A DNA stretch of 64,000 nt, from contig NZ_JACSQO010000001.1 of assembly GCF_014836595.1 (NCBI RefSeq), positions 124,001-188,000 of the forward strand, in the 5' to 3' direction. The notes beneath the pieces are model-generated. The model saw only the letters and a list, made by a program, of their open reading frames with translations. It had not been told where the DNA came from and searched no databases. The position numbers and the translations under genes were made by a program. Below are positions 36,049 through 46,500 of the stretch, piece after piece. Each line of letters begins with the position of its first letter. Position 1 is the stretch's first letter. This DNA is from Psychrobacillus faecigallinarum (GTDB lineage Bacteria > Bacillota > Bacilli > Bacillales_A > Planococcaceae).

Positions 36049-36077
36049 AGAATAGCATAATCTCTTATACGAAGCAA
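36049..36077 (-). promoter_or_regulatory. Putative rpsO promoter
   Basis: TTGCTT (36072-36077), 17-nt spacer, TATTCT (36049-36054) on the minus strand, about 100 nt before the rpsO ATG. Boxes are four of six each. Confidence 0.5.
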
Positions 36078-36175
36078 CTTTTATGAAAGGTATTCCATTT
36101 GTTACTTTAAAATAATAGCGAGAGGGTTAATAACCATAAAAATTTATCTTCTGGATATTAGAAATTATAAAAAGC

Positions 36176-37120
36176 TTACATTTTAAAGTATTCCATAGCG
36201 TAATTTTTGTCTTTCCCGATTTGTTTTTTAAGTTCGTCAATCCCATTGAACTTTTGTTCGGCCCGTATACGCTTGTACCAATGCACGGATACTTCTTCTC
36301 CATAAATAGATTGGTCGAAATTTATAATATGTACTTCAATCGATAATTTCTTTTCTTCCGGGTTATTAAATGTTGGCTTATACCCAACGTTACATACTCC
36401 CTCATACCAGATTTCCTGGACCTGTATCTTCACTGCATATACACCAATAGCCGGAGTAAATTGTCCTTCCTTTGGTTGGATATTAGCAGTAGGAAAATCT
36501 ATTGTTCTACCTCGTTTATCACCATGGACAACTACACCAGATAGCATAAAAGGACGACCTAAAAGCTCTTTTGCCACTTCCACTTTGCCCTCTTTTAGTG
36601 CCTCACGTATTCTAGTAGAACTTATTTTATCGCCAGCAAGCTCTTGCTTGCCAACTATAGAAACGGAATATTCTCCGTTAGAAAGCTCCTCCATATCCTG
36701 CATCGTACCTTTACCAAAAGATCCAAAAGTAAAATCGAACCCTGCAGTCACATGTTTAACATTTGCATGCTTAATAAATGAGTCAATAAATTGAGCAGGC
36801 GAGAGCTTCGCAAAGTCTGAAGTAAACCTTACGACAAATAAAGCATCTACATTCATTTGTTCCAGTATCTCGATTTTCTGTTCCAAAGGTGTAATATAGA
36901 ATACTTGCTCTTTTCTCCCACCTAGAACAAGAGAAGGATGAGGATCAAACGTCATAACAGCTGTCTTGATACTCTTTTCTTTACCTTTATTTAAAGCCTC
37001 TTGGATAACTGCACGGTGTCCGGTGTGGACACCATCAAAAAATCCTATTGCTAGGGAATAAGCTTCATTGTTAGTAACATTATATAAATGATTGGGATAA
37101 GATAAGTGATATACGTTCAT
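36176..37120 (-). CDS. ribF: Bifunctional riboflavin kinase/FAD synthetase
   Basis: 314 residues. The N-terminal FMN adenylyltransferase domain has GFFDGVHTGHRAVI and the SSTRIREALKEGKV motif; the C-terminal riboflavin kinase domain has HGDKRGRTIDFPTANIQP and YEGVCNVGYKPTFN. It converts riboflavin to FMN and FAD. One base separates it from the truB stop region upstream, so it is co-transcribed with truB as in B. subtilis (there called ribC). No FMN riboswitch is visible. Confidence 0.96.
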   Translation of the reverse strand: MNVYHLSYPNHLYNVTNNEAYSLAIGFFDGVHTGHRAVIQEALNKGKEKSIKTAVMTFDPHPSLVLGGRKEQVFYITPLEQKIEILEQMNVDALFVVRFTSDFAKLSPAQFIDSFIKHANVKHVTAGFDFTFGSFGKGTMQDMEELSNGEYSVSIVGKQELAGDKISSTRIREALKEGKVEVAKELLGRPFMLSGVVVHGDKRGRTIDFPTANIQPKEGQFTPAIGVYAVKIQVQEIWYEGVCNVGYKPTFNNPEEKKLSIEVHIINFDQSIYGEEVSVHWYKRIRAEQKFNGIDELKKQIGKDKNYAMEYFKM

Positions 37121-37121
37121 A

Positions 37122-38042
37122 TTATTCTCCTTTATCTGATGAAAACATTTTCTCTGGTTTCATCATACCACTTTTTGTTGGATGTTTAATATATACCGCA
37201 ATTGGCTCCCCATTGTCTGTGAAGACCATTTTGTCATTTGTATTCAGCAGTGGATGTATTTCCAATACAGAGCCATTTGTAATCCATTTTTTCAATGAAT
37301 TATCTAGTTCCTCGAATGGCCATTTGGATAATGCGTGTTTAAACGGTAAAATACTTTGTTCCAGAGCATCTTTTTCCAAAGATTGTTGTACTTCTGAAAG
37401 AGTTAGACACTGCAATTTTGTAAAATTTCCAGAAGCAGTGCGCACTAGCGATGACATATGGGCCGGATATCCAAGTAGCTCGCCTATTTGAACGGCAAGT
37501 GTACGGATGTAGGTGCCTTTACTACAGTTAATCTCAATAGAGAATAATACTTGTTGGCCAGAAAATACGGAATCATCATCAAGTAATTTTAAATCATTAA
37601 TAGTTACTTGTCTGCTGGGACGATCCACTTCTTTTCCTTCCCTTGCATACTCGTATAATTTTTTCCCATTTACTTTAACTGCAGAATACATCGGAGGTGT
37701 TTGTGTAATGACTCCCGTAAGTTGCTGCAGTACATTTAATATTTGCTCACGAGAAAATTTCTTTTCCGAGTTATCCTCTAAAACTATATCTCCATCAGCA
37801 TCCTCTGTTGTAGTTGAAATTCCAATAGCAACAGTAGCCACGTAAGTTTTTCCCTCATTCATTATATATTCAGACACCTTAGTTGCCTGACCAAGACAAA
37901 TTGGTAACACACCTTCAACACTTGGATCTAGTGTTCCAGTATGACCTATTCGTTTCATCTTCAAGATTTTCCGTAATTTAAAGACACAATCATGTGAGGT
38001 CATCCCTTTTTCCTTCCATAGAGGAAGTATGCCTTCGTACAT
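37122..38042 (-). CDS. truB: tRNA pseudouridine(55) synthase TruB
   Basis: 306 residues from the ATG at 38042, with GGGGTGA upstream; the extra 9 codons of the open frame overlap the intercistronic hairpin. Catalytic Asp in GHTGTLDPSVEGVLP, plus YSAVKVNGKKLYEYAREG and CSKGTYIRTLA. It makes the universal pseudouridine 55 of the T-loop. Part of the nusA-infB operon. Confidence 0.96.
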   Translation of the reverse strand: MYEGILPLWKEKGMTSHDCVFKLRKILKMKRIGHTGTLDPSVEGVLPICLGQATKVSEYIMNEGKTYVATVAIGISTTTEDADGDIVLEDNSEKKFSREQILNVLQQLTGVITQTPPMYSAVKVNGKKLYEYAREGKEVDRPSRQVTINDLKLLDDDSVFSGQQVLFSIEINCSKGTYIRTLAVQIGELLGYPAHMSSLVRTASGNFTKLQCLTLSEVQQSLEKDALEQSILPFKHALSKWPFEELDNSLKKWITNGSVLEIHPLLNTNDKMVFTDNGEPIAVYIKHPTKSGMMKPEKMFSSDKGE

Positions 38043-38068
38043 ATTATTCACCCCATATTCAAAATACA

Positions 38069-38105
38069 AGAAAGAAGTCTGCTCATTGGATAAGCAGACT
38101 TCTTT
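38069..38105 (-). terminator. Hairpin between rbfA and truB
   Basis: Perfect 11-bp stem AGAAGTCTGCT/AGCAGACTTCT with a 9-nt loop. On the minus strand the tail is TTCTTGTATTTTG, weaker than on the plus strand (TTTTTTG). It probably trims or attenuates the operon message rather than ending it. Confidence 0.6.
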
Positions 38106-38113
38106 TTTGTGTT

Positions 38114-38458
38114 TTATTCCTCAGAAGATTTGTTAATCTGTCTTAGTAAATCGTCAATATGATTGCCATAAGCAGCAGATTCATCATATTCAAACAATAA
38201 CTCAGGAGTAACTCGTAAACGGATACGCTGCCCAATTTCTGAACGGATAAAGCCTTTTGCTTTTTCTAAAGCCTTTAATGTATCGTTACGGTTACCATTT
38301 AACACTGTAATATAAATCGTCGCTTGTTGTAAGTCGCCTGTAACTGCTACATCGGTTACTGTGACAAAACCGATACGAGGATCTTTTAATTTTCGTCCTA
38401 TGATTTCGCCTAACTCTTTTTTCATTTGCTCGGCAACTCGGTTAGCACGCATTGACAT
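38114..38458 (-). CDS. rbfA: Ribosome-binding factor A
   Basis: 114-residue KH-like protein ([47 protein letters not shown]), an assembly factor for the 30S subunit that helps 16S rRNA 5'-end maturation and cold growth. It follows ylxP by 22 bp in the usual nusA-infB-rbfA-truB order. Confidence 0.96.
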   Translation of the reverse strand: MSMRANRVAEQMKKELGEIIGRKLKDPRIGFVTVTDVAVTGDLQQATIYITVLNGNRNDTLKALEKAKGFIRSEIGQRIRLRVTPELLFEYDESAAYGNHIDDLLRQINKSSEE

Positions 38459-38480
38459 AATTGCTACACCTCATCTTCTA

Positions 38481-38759
38481 TCATAAATATTCTTTGTTGA
38501 TATCAATACATTCCCATTCTGGGTTAGATTCCAAAAAACGAATGGCAAGTGTTAACTCGCGTTCCACTGCTCGCTTGTCAGAGGCAATGGCAACTATTCC
38601 GATTTTAGTACGCTGCCAAACGTCTTGGTGATCTAACTCAGATATTGAAACATTGAATTTTTGTTTTGTTCTAGTGAGCATACGCTGTAATACTGCTCTT
38701 TTTTCTTTCAATGAATGTGCAGTAGGGATGAGAAATTCACACTCTGCATACACAATCAT
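38481..38759 (-). CDS. ylxP: YlxP family protein (DUF503)
   Basis: 92-residue DUF503 protein ([28 protein letters not shown]...DHQDVWQRTKIGIVAIASD). Conserved between infB and rbfA in Firmicutes; a role in translation or ribosome assembly is suggested by context only. The ATG overlaps the end of infB by one base. Confidence 0.93.
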   Translation of the reverse strand: MIVYAECEFLIPTAHSLKEKRAVLQRMLTRTKQKFNVSISELDHQDVWQRTKIGIVAIASDKRAVERELTLAIRFLESNPEWECIDINKEYL

Positions 38760-41134
38760 TATCGTTTAATTTCTTCCATAATGTAAGCTTCGATTATATC
38801 GCTTTCTTTGACATCATTGAAGTTTTTAATCGTTATACCACATTCATAACCTTTTGCAACTTCTTTAGCATCATCTTTGAAGCGTTTAAGCGTATCTAGC
38901 TCACCTTCGAAAATAACAATTCCATCACGGATTACGCGAACACCACTATCACGAGTGATTTTGCCATCGATTACATACGAACCAGCAATAGTTCCCACTT
39001 TAGATACTTTGAATGTTTCACGAACCTCAGCTTGACCAATGATTTTCTCTTGGAATTCTGGATCAAGTAGTCCAGTCATAGCTGCTTCGATTTCCTCAAT
39101 TACTTTATAAATAATACGGTGAAGTCGAATATCTACGCCCTCTTGTTCAGCGGCACGTTTCGCATTTGTATCTGGACGTACGTTAAATCCAATTACAATT
39201 GCATTGGAAGCAGCTGCAAGGCTAATATCTGACTCAGTGATTGCTCCAGCTCCAGTATGGATAATTCGAACATTTACACCTTCAACTTCAATTTTCATCA
39301 ATGAAGCAGCCATTGCTTCTACAGTACCTTGAACGTCTGCTTTCACAATTAGGTTTAGTTCTTTCATTTCCCCTTGTTTCATTTGATCAAACAAGTTGTC
39401 TAAAGTAACACGTGCTTTTTCAGAACGTTGGCTCACTTGTGCTTGAGATGCACGTGTTTCACCAACTTGACGAGCAGTTTTCTCATCTTCAAATACTACG
39501 AAACGATCTCCTGCTTGTGGAACTTCGTTTAATCCAGTAATTTCAACCGGAGTTGAAGGACCAGCTTCTTTCACACGGCGGCCAAGGTCATTAACCATTG
39601 CACGGACACGGCCGAAGGCATGACCTACTACAATTGGATCTCCAACTTTTAAAGTTCCATCTTGAACTAATAACGTAGCAACAGAACCTCTACCTTTGTC
39701 TAACTGTGCTTCAATTACTGTTCCTAAAGCAAGACGTTTAGGGTTAGCTTTTAGCTCAGCAACCTCTGAAACAAGTAGAACCATTTCAAGCAGGTTATCA
39801 ATACCATCGCCTTTTAACGCAGAGATTGGTACGAAAATTGTTTCTCCACCCCAAGCTTCTGGCACTAAACCATGCTCTGTAAGTTCTTGCATTACACGAT
39901 CAGGATTTGCTCCTGGTTTATCCATTTTGTTAACTGCAACGATAATTGGAACTTCTGCAGCTTTCGCATGGTTAATAGCTTCAACCGTTTGAGGCATTAC
40001 TCCATCATCTGCTGCAACTACTAAAATGGTCAAATCAGTTACTTTTGCTCCGCGCGCTCGCATCGTTGTAAACGCAGCATGCCCGGGAGTATCTAAGAAA
40101 GTAATCTTCTTACCGTTATCCACTACTTGGTATGCACCAATATGCTGAGTGATACCACCCGCTTCTCCAGCTGTCACCTTAGTGTGTCTGATAGAGTCTA
40201 ACAGAGTAGTTTTACCATGGTCAACGTGTCCCATGATTGTTACTACTGGTGGACGCTCTACTGTGTGTGTAGAATCTTCTTCCACAGGAGCTTCGAAATG
40301 AACTTCTAAATCAGTAATATCGATTTTGATTTCTTCTTCCACTTCTACACCGTAGTCTGCACAAATAAGTTCAATTGCATCCTTATCTAGCTCTTGGTTA
40401 ATTGTTGCCATTACACCAAGTAAGAACAATTTTTTGATAATTTCTGCAGGTTCACGACCTAATTTTTTCGCAAGTTCTGTTACAGTAAGAGATTCCGTAA
40501 AAGTAATTCTTTCTGGAAGTTCTCTTTCTTTTCTTGGCACTGGTGGTTGAACAGGAGTTGTCGGTCCTTTTCTACGCTTGTTTGGACGTTGGCCTGGACG
40601 ATTTTGTCCCCCTGGTCTATTTTGACCACCCGGACGATTTTGTCCTCCAGGTCGGTTATTATTATTAAAGACTTTTTTCTCTTTTGGTTGATTATTTGAA
40701 CCTTGAGAATTAGATCCTTGATTATTCGACGTATTTGCAGGTCTTTGTTGTGATTGACCATTGGTTGAAGGACGTGATTGTCCCCCTGAAGATGGTCTAG
40801 ATTGATTTTGGTTATTTGGTCTTTGTTGCCCTTGTGAAGACGGTCTAGATTGGTTCTGGTTGTTTGGTCTCTGTTGTCCTTGTGAAGACGGTCTAGATTG
40901 GTTCTGGTTACTTGGTCTTTGTTGCCCTTGATTAGAAGGTTTAGTCTGTTGTGAAGCTGAATTATTTCCAGCGCCACCTTTTTTATAAACGCCGTCTAAT
41001 TTACTTACAGCATCACCTTCAAGCGTAGACATATGATTCGTAACTGTAATATTCATTTTTCCTAGTTGCTCAATAACTTCTTTACTTGATTTATTAATTT
41101 GTTTCGCGTATTCATGAACTCTGATTTTAGTCAT
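38759..41134 (-). CDS. infB: Translation initiation factor IF-2
   Basis: GTPase that delivers initiator tRNA to the 30S subunit. 791 residues from the ATG at 41134, 6 nt after GGGGGTGA. An N-terminal IF2-N module ([24 protein letters not shown]) is followed by a long Gln/Asn/Arg/Pro/Ser linker (about 70-195) with tandem repeats, a second IF2-N module, and the G domain: [23 protein letters not shown], then domains II-IV. The frame extends 20 codons further, but that part overlaps ylxQ. The linker is much lower in complexity than that of B. subtilis. Confidence 0.97.
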   Translation of the reverse strand: MTKIRVHEYAKQINKSSKEVIEQLGKMNITVTNHMSTLEGDAVSKLDGVYKKGGAGNNSASQQTKPSNQGQQRPSNQNQSRPSSQGQQRPNNQNQSRPSSQGQQRPNNQNQSRPSSGGQSRPSTNGQSQQRPANTSNNQGSNSQGSNNQPKEKKVFNNNNRPGGQNRPGGQNRPGGQNRPGQRPNKRRKGPTTPVQPPVPRKERELPERITFTESLTVTELAKKLGREPAEIIKKLFLLGVMATINQELDKDAIELICADYGVEVEEEIKIDITDLEVHFEAPVEEDSTHTVERPPVVTIMGHVDHGKTTLLDSIRHTKVTAGEAGGITQHIGAYQVVDNGKKITFLDTPGHAAFTTMRARGAKVTDLTILVVAADDGVMPQTVEAINHAKAAEVPIIVAVNKMDKPGANPDRVMQELTEHGLVPEAWGGETIFVPISALKGDGIDNLLEMVLLVSEVAELKANPKRLALGTVIEAQLDKGRGSVATLLVQDGTLKVGDPIVVGHAFGRVRAMVNDLGRRVKEAGPSTPVEITGLNEVPQAGDRFVVFEDEKTARQVGETRASQAQVSQRSEKARVTLDNLFDQMKQGEMKELNLIVKADVQGTVEAMAASLMKIEVEGVNVRIIHTGAGAITESDISLAAASNAIVIGFNVRPDTNAKRAAEQEGVDIRLHRIIYKVIEEIEAAMTGLLDPEFQEKIIGQAEVRETFKVSKVGTIAGSYVIDGKITRDSGVRVIRDGIVIFEGELDTLKRFKDDAKEVAKGYECGITIKNFNDVKESDIIEAYIMEEIKR
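40592..40931. repeat. In-frame tandem repeats encoding the IF-2 linker
   Basis: Three 48-bp units start at 40788, 40836 and 40884 and encode 16-residue [19 protein letters not shown] repeats; units 2 and 3 differ at only a few bases. A second set of 18-bp units at about 40592-40656 encodes NRPGGQ repeats. The reading frame is kept. Such arrays are prone to length variation between strains. Confidence 0.85.
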
Positions 41135-41138
41135 TAGC

Positions 41139-41459
41139 TCACCCCCGGTTATATTCGTTGAGAAGGCCGGACAGTTTTTTAGCGAAACCGTCATCCATAA
41201 TGGCTATTGCCACCCTGGCCTCTTTTCCCGTCGCATGTCCGAGATCGTGCCGGTCTCCAAAGACATGCAGCTCAACGTTAAAAGATGCACATTTATCATT
41301 CAATTTTTTTGCCGTATTTTGTGAAGCATCATTAGCTAATATAACTAACTTTGCTTTTTTACTTCTAATTTCTTTTACGACTAACTCTTCACCAGATATA
41401 GTTTTTCTAGCTCTAGTTGCAAGTCCTAATAATTGAGTAATTTGTTGTTCTAAATTCAT
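41139..41459 (-). CDS. ylxQ: L7Ae family ribosomal protein YlxQ
   Basis: 106-residue L7Ae/L30e/Gadd45-fold protein ([44 protein letters not shown]), a K-turn RNA-binding family. It lies between ylxR and infB as in all Bacillales and overlaps ylxR by 4 nt. B. subtilis YlxQ is associated with translation but not essential. Confidence 0.94.
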   Translation of the reverse strand: MNLEQQITQLLGLATRARKTISGEELVVKEIRSKKAKLVILANDASQNTAKKLNDKCASFNVELHVFGDRHDLGHATGKEARVAIAIMDDGFAKKLSGLLNEYNRG

Positions 41460-41734
41460 TTCAATTTTTCTCTTTCGATCATGACTATTAACTCGTCATA
41501 GATTTCATTTGGTATGCTTGCTTCTAAATGATTTCCTAAAGAATTCTTCTTCTTTGCTTGGTTAACTGCTTCTACAGTTTTAGAGACATACGCGCCGCGA
41601 CCAGATTTCTTTCCAGTCGGATCCACGCTAACCTCGCCTTCTTTCGAACGAACTACTCGAATCATTTCTTTTTTAGGAAACATGTCTCCAGTAGCAACAC
41701 ATTTTCGTAATGGGATTTTTTTTTGAGTGGCCAT
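41456..41734 (-). CDS. rnpM: YlxR/RnpM family RNA-binding protein (DUF448)
   Basis: 92 residues with the DUF448 motif (PLRKCVATGDMFPKKEMIRVVRSKEGEVSVDPTGKKSGRGAYV). The B. subtilis homologue (YlxR) has been reported to bind RNase P RNA and modulate its activity, hence RnpM, and to affect expression of many genes. It follows nusA by 20 bp. Confidence 0.93.
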   Translation of the reverse strand: MATQKKIPLRKCVATGDMFPKKEMIRVVRSKEGEVSVDPTGKKSGRGAYVSKTVEAVNQAKKKNSLGNHLEASIPNEIYDELIVMIEREKLK

Positions 41735-41754
41735 ACTAAATCAGCCTCCTATTC

Positions 41755-42885
41755 TTACTCTTCGTCTTTGTAAAAATCAAAATCATCCATATCGTTTTCT
41801 AATTCTTCTACAATTAGTTGCGGAGAATTCTCGTTAGGATAAATTCCTAGTTCTCTAGCATCCGTCTCACTTTTAATGTCAATTTTCCAACCTGTTAGCT
41901 TAGCTGCAAGTCTTGCATTTTGACCTCTTTTACCAATAGCGAGAGATAGCTGATAATCCGGGACTACTACTGTAGTGGATTTTTCCTCTTCATTTACTTG
42001 AACGTCTAAAACTTTCGAAGGACTAAGTGCATTTGCCACGAAAACTACCGGATCTTCTGACCATTCCACAATGTCAATTTTTTCTCCGCTTAGTTCGTTG
42101 ACAATCGTTTGAACACGAGCACCTTTCGCACCTACACATGAACCAACTGGATCAATTTCATCGTTATGAGCGAATACAGATATTTTCGAACGATCTCCAG
42201 CTTCACGAGCGATAGATTTAATCTCTACAATACCTTCGAAAATTTCAGGCACTTCCATCTCAAATAAGCGACGAAGTAATCCTGGATGTGTTCTAGAAAC
42301 AAACACTTGTGGTCCACGAGTTGTACGTTCAACCTTTGTAATATAAACTTTGATACGGTCATGAGGACGATAAGTTTCAGTCGGAATTTGTTCGTTTACT
42401 GGTAAAACAGCTTCCACTTTCCCTAATCCTACATAAATATTGCGAGCATCAAGTCGTTCAACAATACCGTTTACTATATCATCTTCACGATCAACATACT
42501 CTTCATATATTAACCCACGCTCTGCCTCACGTACTCGCTGAGTCACCACTTGTTTTGCTGTTTGTGCTGCAATACGTCCAAAGTTACGTGGAGTAACTTC
42601 TTCCTCTACTACATCTCCAAGAGCATAATGTGGGTTAATAGCTTGTGCATCCTCAAGAGAAATCTCCAGTCTGCTATCACTAACTTCCTCTACTACATCT
42701 TTTCTAGAATAAACTAACATAGAACCGTTAGCTAAATTGATATCCACTCGAACATTTTGAGCTTGATTGAAGTTTCTTTTGTATGCCGTAACTAATGCAG
42801 CCTCAATCGCCTCCATTAAGACATCTCTTGAAATTCCTTTTTGCTTCTCTAGCGCAGTTAACGCATCTAATAACTCACTACTCAC
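41755..42885 (-). CDS. nusA: Transcription termination/antitermination protein NusA
   Basis: 376 residues from a GTG at 42885, 8 nt after GAGGAG, giving the family start MSSELLDALTALEKQKGIS. The frame begins three codons earlier at another GTG, which is too close to the Shine-Dalgarno. The N-terminal RNA-polymerase-binding domain is followed by S1 (EDDIVNGIVERLDARNIYVGLG) and two KH domains (GSCVGAKGARVQTIVNELSGEKIDIVEW; LAIGKRGQNARLAAKLTGWKIDI). It stimulates pausing and intrinsic termination and is autoregulated in B. subtilis. Second gene after rimP. Confidence 0.97.
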   Translation of the reverse strand: MSSELLDALTALEKQKGISRDVLMEAIEAALVTAYKRNFNQAQNVRVDINLANGSMLVYSRKDVVEEVSDSRLEISLEDAQAINPHYALGDVVEEEVTPRNFGRIAAQTAKQVVTQRVREAERGLIYEEYVDREDDIVNGIVERLDARNIYVGLGKVEAVLPVNEQIPTETYRPHDRIKVYITKVERTTRGPQVFVSRTHPGLLRRLFEMEVPEIFEGIVEIKSIAREAGDRSKISVFAHNDEIDPVGSCVGAKGARVQTIVNELSGEKIDIVEWSEDPVVFVANALSPSKVLDVQVNEEEKSTTVVVPDYQLSLAIGKRGQNARLAAKLTGWKIDIKSETDARELGIYPNENSPQLIVEELENDMDDFDFYKDEE

Positions 42886-42907
42886 AGCTGTCACTCCTCA
42901 ATATACA

Positions 42908-43387
42908 TTATGCAGAGAAATCGATTGCTAAACGAGCAAGCGCAATTTTCTCTTTTTCAATTTGAATTTTAACTCTTCTTGTTTTGATGCGAACTTCTAT
43001 TAAAGCGCCTTCTTCAGCAGAATAAGAAAGTAATGTTCCTTCAAACTCTTTAGCCCCGTTAATTTGCTCATAAGTTTTAATGAAAACATATTTCCCTATA
43101 GCTGAGATAAAATCAGCTTCTTTCTTTAAAGGACGCTCTGCCCCAGGCGAGGAAACTTCTAAAAAATAATTTTCCTTAATAGGATCTTCTTCATCCAATT
43201 TTTCACTTAGCTTATTACTTACTTGGGCACATTGCTCAATATCAATGCCACCAGAAGGTGTATCAATATATACACGTAAAAACCAATCGCGACCTTCTTT
43301 AACATATTCAACATCAACGAGCTCTAAGGTCATCTCTTGCAAAATAGGTAAAACAAGCTCTTCAATTTTACTAGTTATATTACTCAT
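42908..43387 (-). CDS. rimP: Ribosome maturation factor RimP
   Basis: 159 residues from the ATG at 43387, just after AGGGAGG; the longer frame to 43426 has no family support. Conserved [44 protein letters not shown] and [16 protein letters not shown]. Needed for 30S maturation. First gene of the rimP-nusA-infB operon. Confidence 0.95.
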   Translation of the reverse strand: MSNITSKIEELVLPILQEMTLELVDVEYVKEGRDWFLRVYIDTPSGGIDIEQCAQVSNKLSEKLDEEDPIKENYFLEVSSPGAERPLKKEADFISAIGKYVFIKTYEQINGAKEFEGTLLSYSAEEGALIEVRIKTRRVKIQIEKEKIALARLAIDFSA

Positions 43388-43426
43388 AAAGGCCTCCCTA
43401 CACAACCATGATTTTCTATATAACAA

Positions 43427-43456
43427 CAGAAAAGAGCGGGAAATCCCACTCTTTCG
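43427..43456 (-). terminator. Rho-independent terminator of polC
   Basis: Stem AAAGAGTGGGA/TCCCGCTCTTT (one G-U pair) with a tiny loop and a TTCTGTTGTT tail on the minus strand, between polC and rimP. Confidence 0.8.
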
Positions 43457-43522
43457 TCACAGAACTATGAAACATTGGTAGTTTTATCTTACCATACCAT
43501 AGGTTTGTTTGCAAATTAGTGA

Positions 43523-46500
43523 CTAAAACAGAGATAGCTGATTCGCGTCAGGTAGCCCTTCTAGGCAACCCATCGAGTCCAGATACTCAATAATCGTTTT
43601 GGAAACTTTACCTCTTTGCTGCAAATCCTCTTTAGATAAGAACTCTCCATTTTGTCGAGCATTTACTATTTGAACAGCAACGTTCGTACCTAAGCCTGGA
43701 ACGGCATCAAATGGAGGTATTAAAGTATTCCCTTCAATAGTAAATTCATGTGCCTTAGATTTATAAAGATCAATCTTTTGCATTCTAATTCCTCGCTCAG
43801 ACATTTCCAGAGAAAGCTCTAATACAGTCGCCAAGCTTTTTTCTTTGTTAGATGCTTCTAATCCCTTTGCATTAATTTCATCTAACTTAGCTCGAATTGT
43901 ATGTGAGCCATTTACAATAGAGATTAAATCAAAATCGGATGCTCGTACTGTAAAATATGCTGCATAGTATAGTATTGGGAAGTGAACTTTAAAATATGCA
44001 ATACGAACGGCCATTAAAACGTAGGCAGCAGCATGAGCTTTAGGGAACATATATTTTATCTTTTTACATGATTCAATATACCAGTTAGCTACACCTTTTG
44101 ATTTCATTTCTGCTTCAAATTCTGGTGTTAGTCCTTTCCCTTTCCGCACAGACTCCATTATTTTAAATGCAAGTGAAGGATCTAAGCCTTGATAGATTAG
44201 ATAAACCATAATATCATCACGACAGCCAATTACATCTGAAAGCTGACATGTTCCTGCTTGTATAAGTTCTTGTGCATTGCCCAACCAAACATCCGTCCCA
44301 TGAGAAAGACCTGATATTTGAACAAGTTCTGAGAAGGTTGATGGTTTTGTTTCCTCGAGCATTTGTCTTACGAATCGAGTACCGAACTCCGGAATACCTA
44401 GCGTCCCCGTTTTACAATCAATTTGTTCTTCTGTTACTCCAAGAGTTTCTGGTCCACTAAAGATCTTCATAACTTCCGGATCATCCGTCGGTATCGTTTT
44501 CGGATCAATTCCAGAAAGGTCTTGCAGCATCCGTATAACGGTCGGATCATCGTGTCCAAGAATATCTAATTTCAGTAGATTATCATGGATGGAATGGAAG
44601 TCAAAATGCGTCGTTTTCCACTCTGAATCCTGTGCATCTGCCGGAAACTGAATTGGTGAAAAATCAAATATATCCATATAGTCAGGTACAACAATAATAC
44701 CTCCTGGATGCTGTCCAGTTGTACGTTTTACACCTGTACATCCTTGTACTAAGCGGTCTATTTCTGCTCCACGTAATGATATATTATTATCATTCATATA
44801 ACCTCGAACATATCCATACGCTGTCTTTTCCGCTACTGTTCCTATAGTACCTGCTCGGAATACATACTCTTCCCCAAACAGCTCTTTTGTATAGTTATGT
44901 GCTGTTGGTTGATATTCTCCACTAAAGTTTAAGTCAATATCAGGAACCTTATCTCCTTTAAACCCTAAGAATGTTTCGAAAGGAATATCTTGTCCTTCCT
45001 TAACGTAAGGAGTATCACATTTTTCACAGTTGGCATTGGGAAGGTCAAATCCAGATCCTACAGAACCATCTTGGAAAAATACAGAATGTTTACAGCTAGG
45101 ACAAATATAATGAGGAGGCATAGGATTTACTTCAGTTATCTCCATCAAGGTTGCGACAAGTGATGAGCCTACAGATCCACGGGATCCAACCAAATAACCA
45201 TCATCTAAAGATTTCTTCACTAGTTTGTGAGAGATTAAATAAATAACAGCAAATCCATGTCCAATAATAGACGTAAGCTCTTTTTCAATACGTGCCTCAA
45301 CTATCTCTGGCAATTCCTTACCATAAATTTCCTTAGCTTTCGTATAGGTTAACTCTCTAACTTCGTCATCTGCTCCTTCAATTTTTGGAGTATAAAGATC
45401 GTCTTTGATTGGCTTAATGTCTTCGATCGAATCTGCAATATTGTTAGGATTCGTAATGACTATTTCTTTTGCCAGCTCTTCTCCTAAAAACGAGAAGGAA
45501 TCTAGCATTTCATTGGTAGTTCTAAAGTGAACCTTTGGTAGCTCATGACGATTTAAAGGATTTGCTCCCCCTTGAGAATTCACCAAAATTTTGCGGAACA
45601 TTGCATCCGTCTCATGTAAATAATGTACATTTCCAGTAGCAACAACTGGTTTCCCTAACTTTTTCCCTACTTTAATCAGCTTGCGAATAATGTCTTCTAA
45701 GTTCCATTCATCTCTTACTAGTTCCATTTCAATTAAATGAGCGTACACTTCTTTAGGATGTACCTCTAAATAATCATAGAACTTGGCAATTTCTTCAACT
45801 TGCTCCAAAGGCTTTTGCATAAGCCCTTCGAAAACCTCTCCACGATCACAACCAGAGCCAATTATTAACCCTGCTCTATGCTTTTGAAGCACCGAACGTT
45901 TAATACGTGGCACGCGATAGAAGGTAGTTGTATGGGAAAGGGAAACTAATTTAAATAGATTCTTTAGACCCTCATCGTTAACCGCTAAAATAGTACAGTG
46001 TGATGGTCTTGCTCGTTTGTAGGAATCACCTTGCCCAATATGCTTATTGAAGTCATCAAGATAATGAATGTCTTGTGCTTCAGCTTCTTTTAATAAATAC
46101 AATAAAAGATAACCCGTTGCCTCACAGTCAAAGATCGCTCTATGGGCTTGGGTTAATTCGATATTAAATTTTTTCGTTAGTGTACCTAGTTTATGTGTTT
46201 TCATTTCCGGATGTAAAAAACGAGCTAGTTCTAATGTATCGATAACTGGATGGTCAAAATGGTTAATATCGCATTTTCGATAACCCTCATACAAGAAGCC
46301 CATATCAAACGACGCATTATGCGCAACAATAATCCCGTCACCGATAAATTCATGAAAATCTCTAATAACATCCTCTATCTCTGGAGCATTACGAACCATA
46401 TCATCCGTGATACCAGTTAGCTCAATTGTTGTTGCGGACAAAGCATGATGCGGATTAACAAATCTTTCAAATTTGTCAATAATAGTACCGTTGTGCATTT

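Noticed and set aside
36121..38070. FMN riboswitch for ribF
   Set aside because: No RFN-element core is visible upstream of ribF or truB; ribF sits inside the translation operon.
40480..40977. 165-residue alternative-frame ORF inside infB
   Set aside because: It exists because the repetitive linker of infB lacks stops in another frame; composition is low-complexity and no ribosome binding site supports it.
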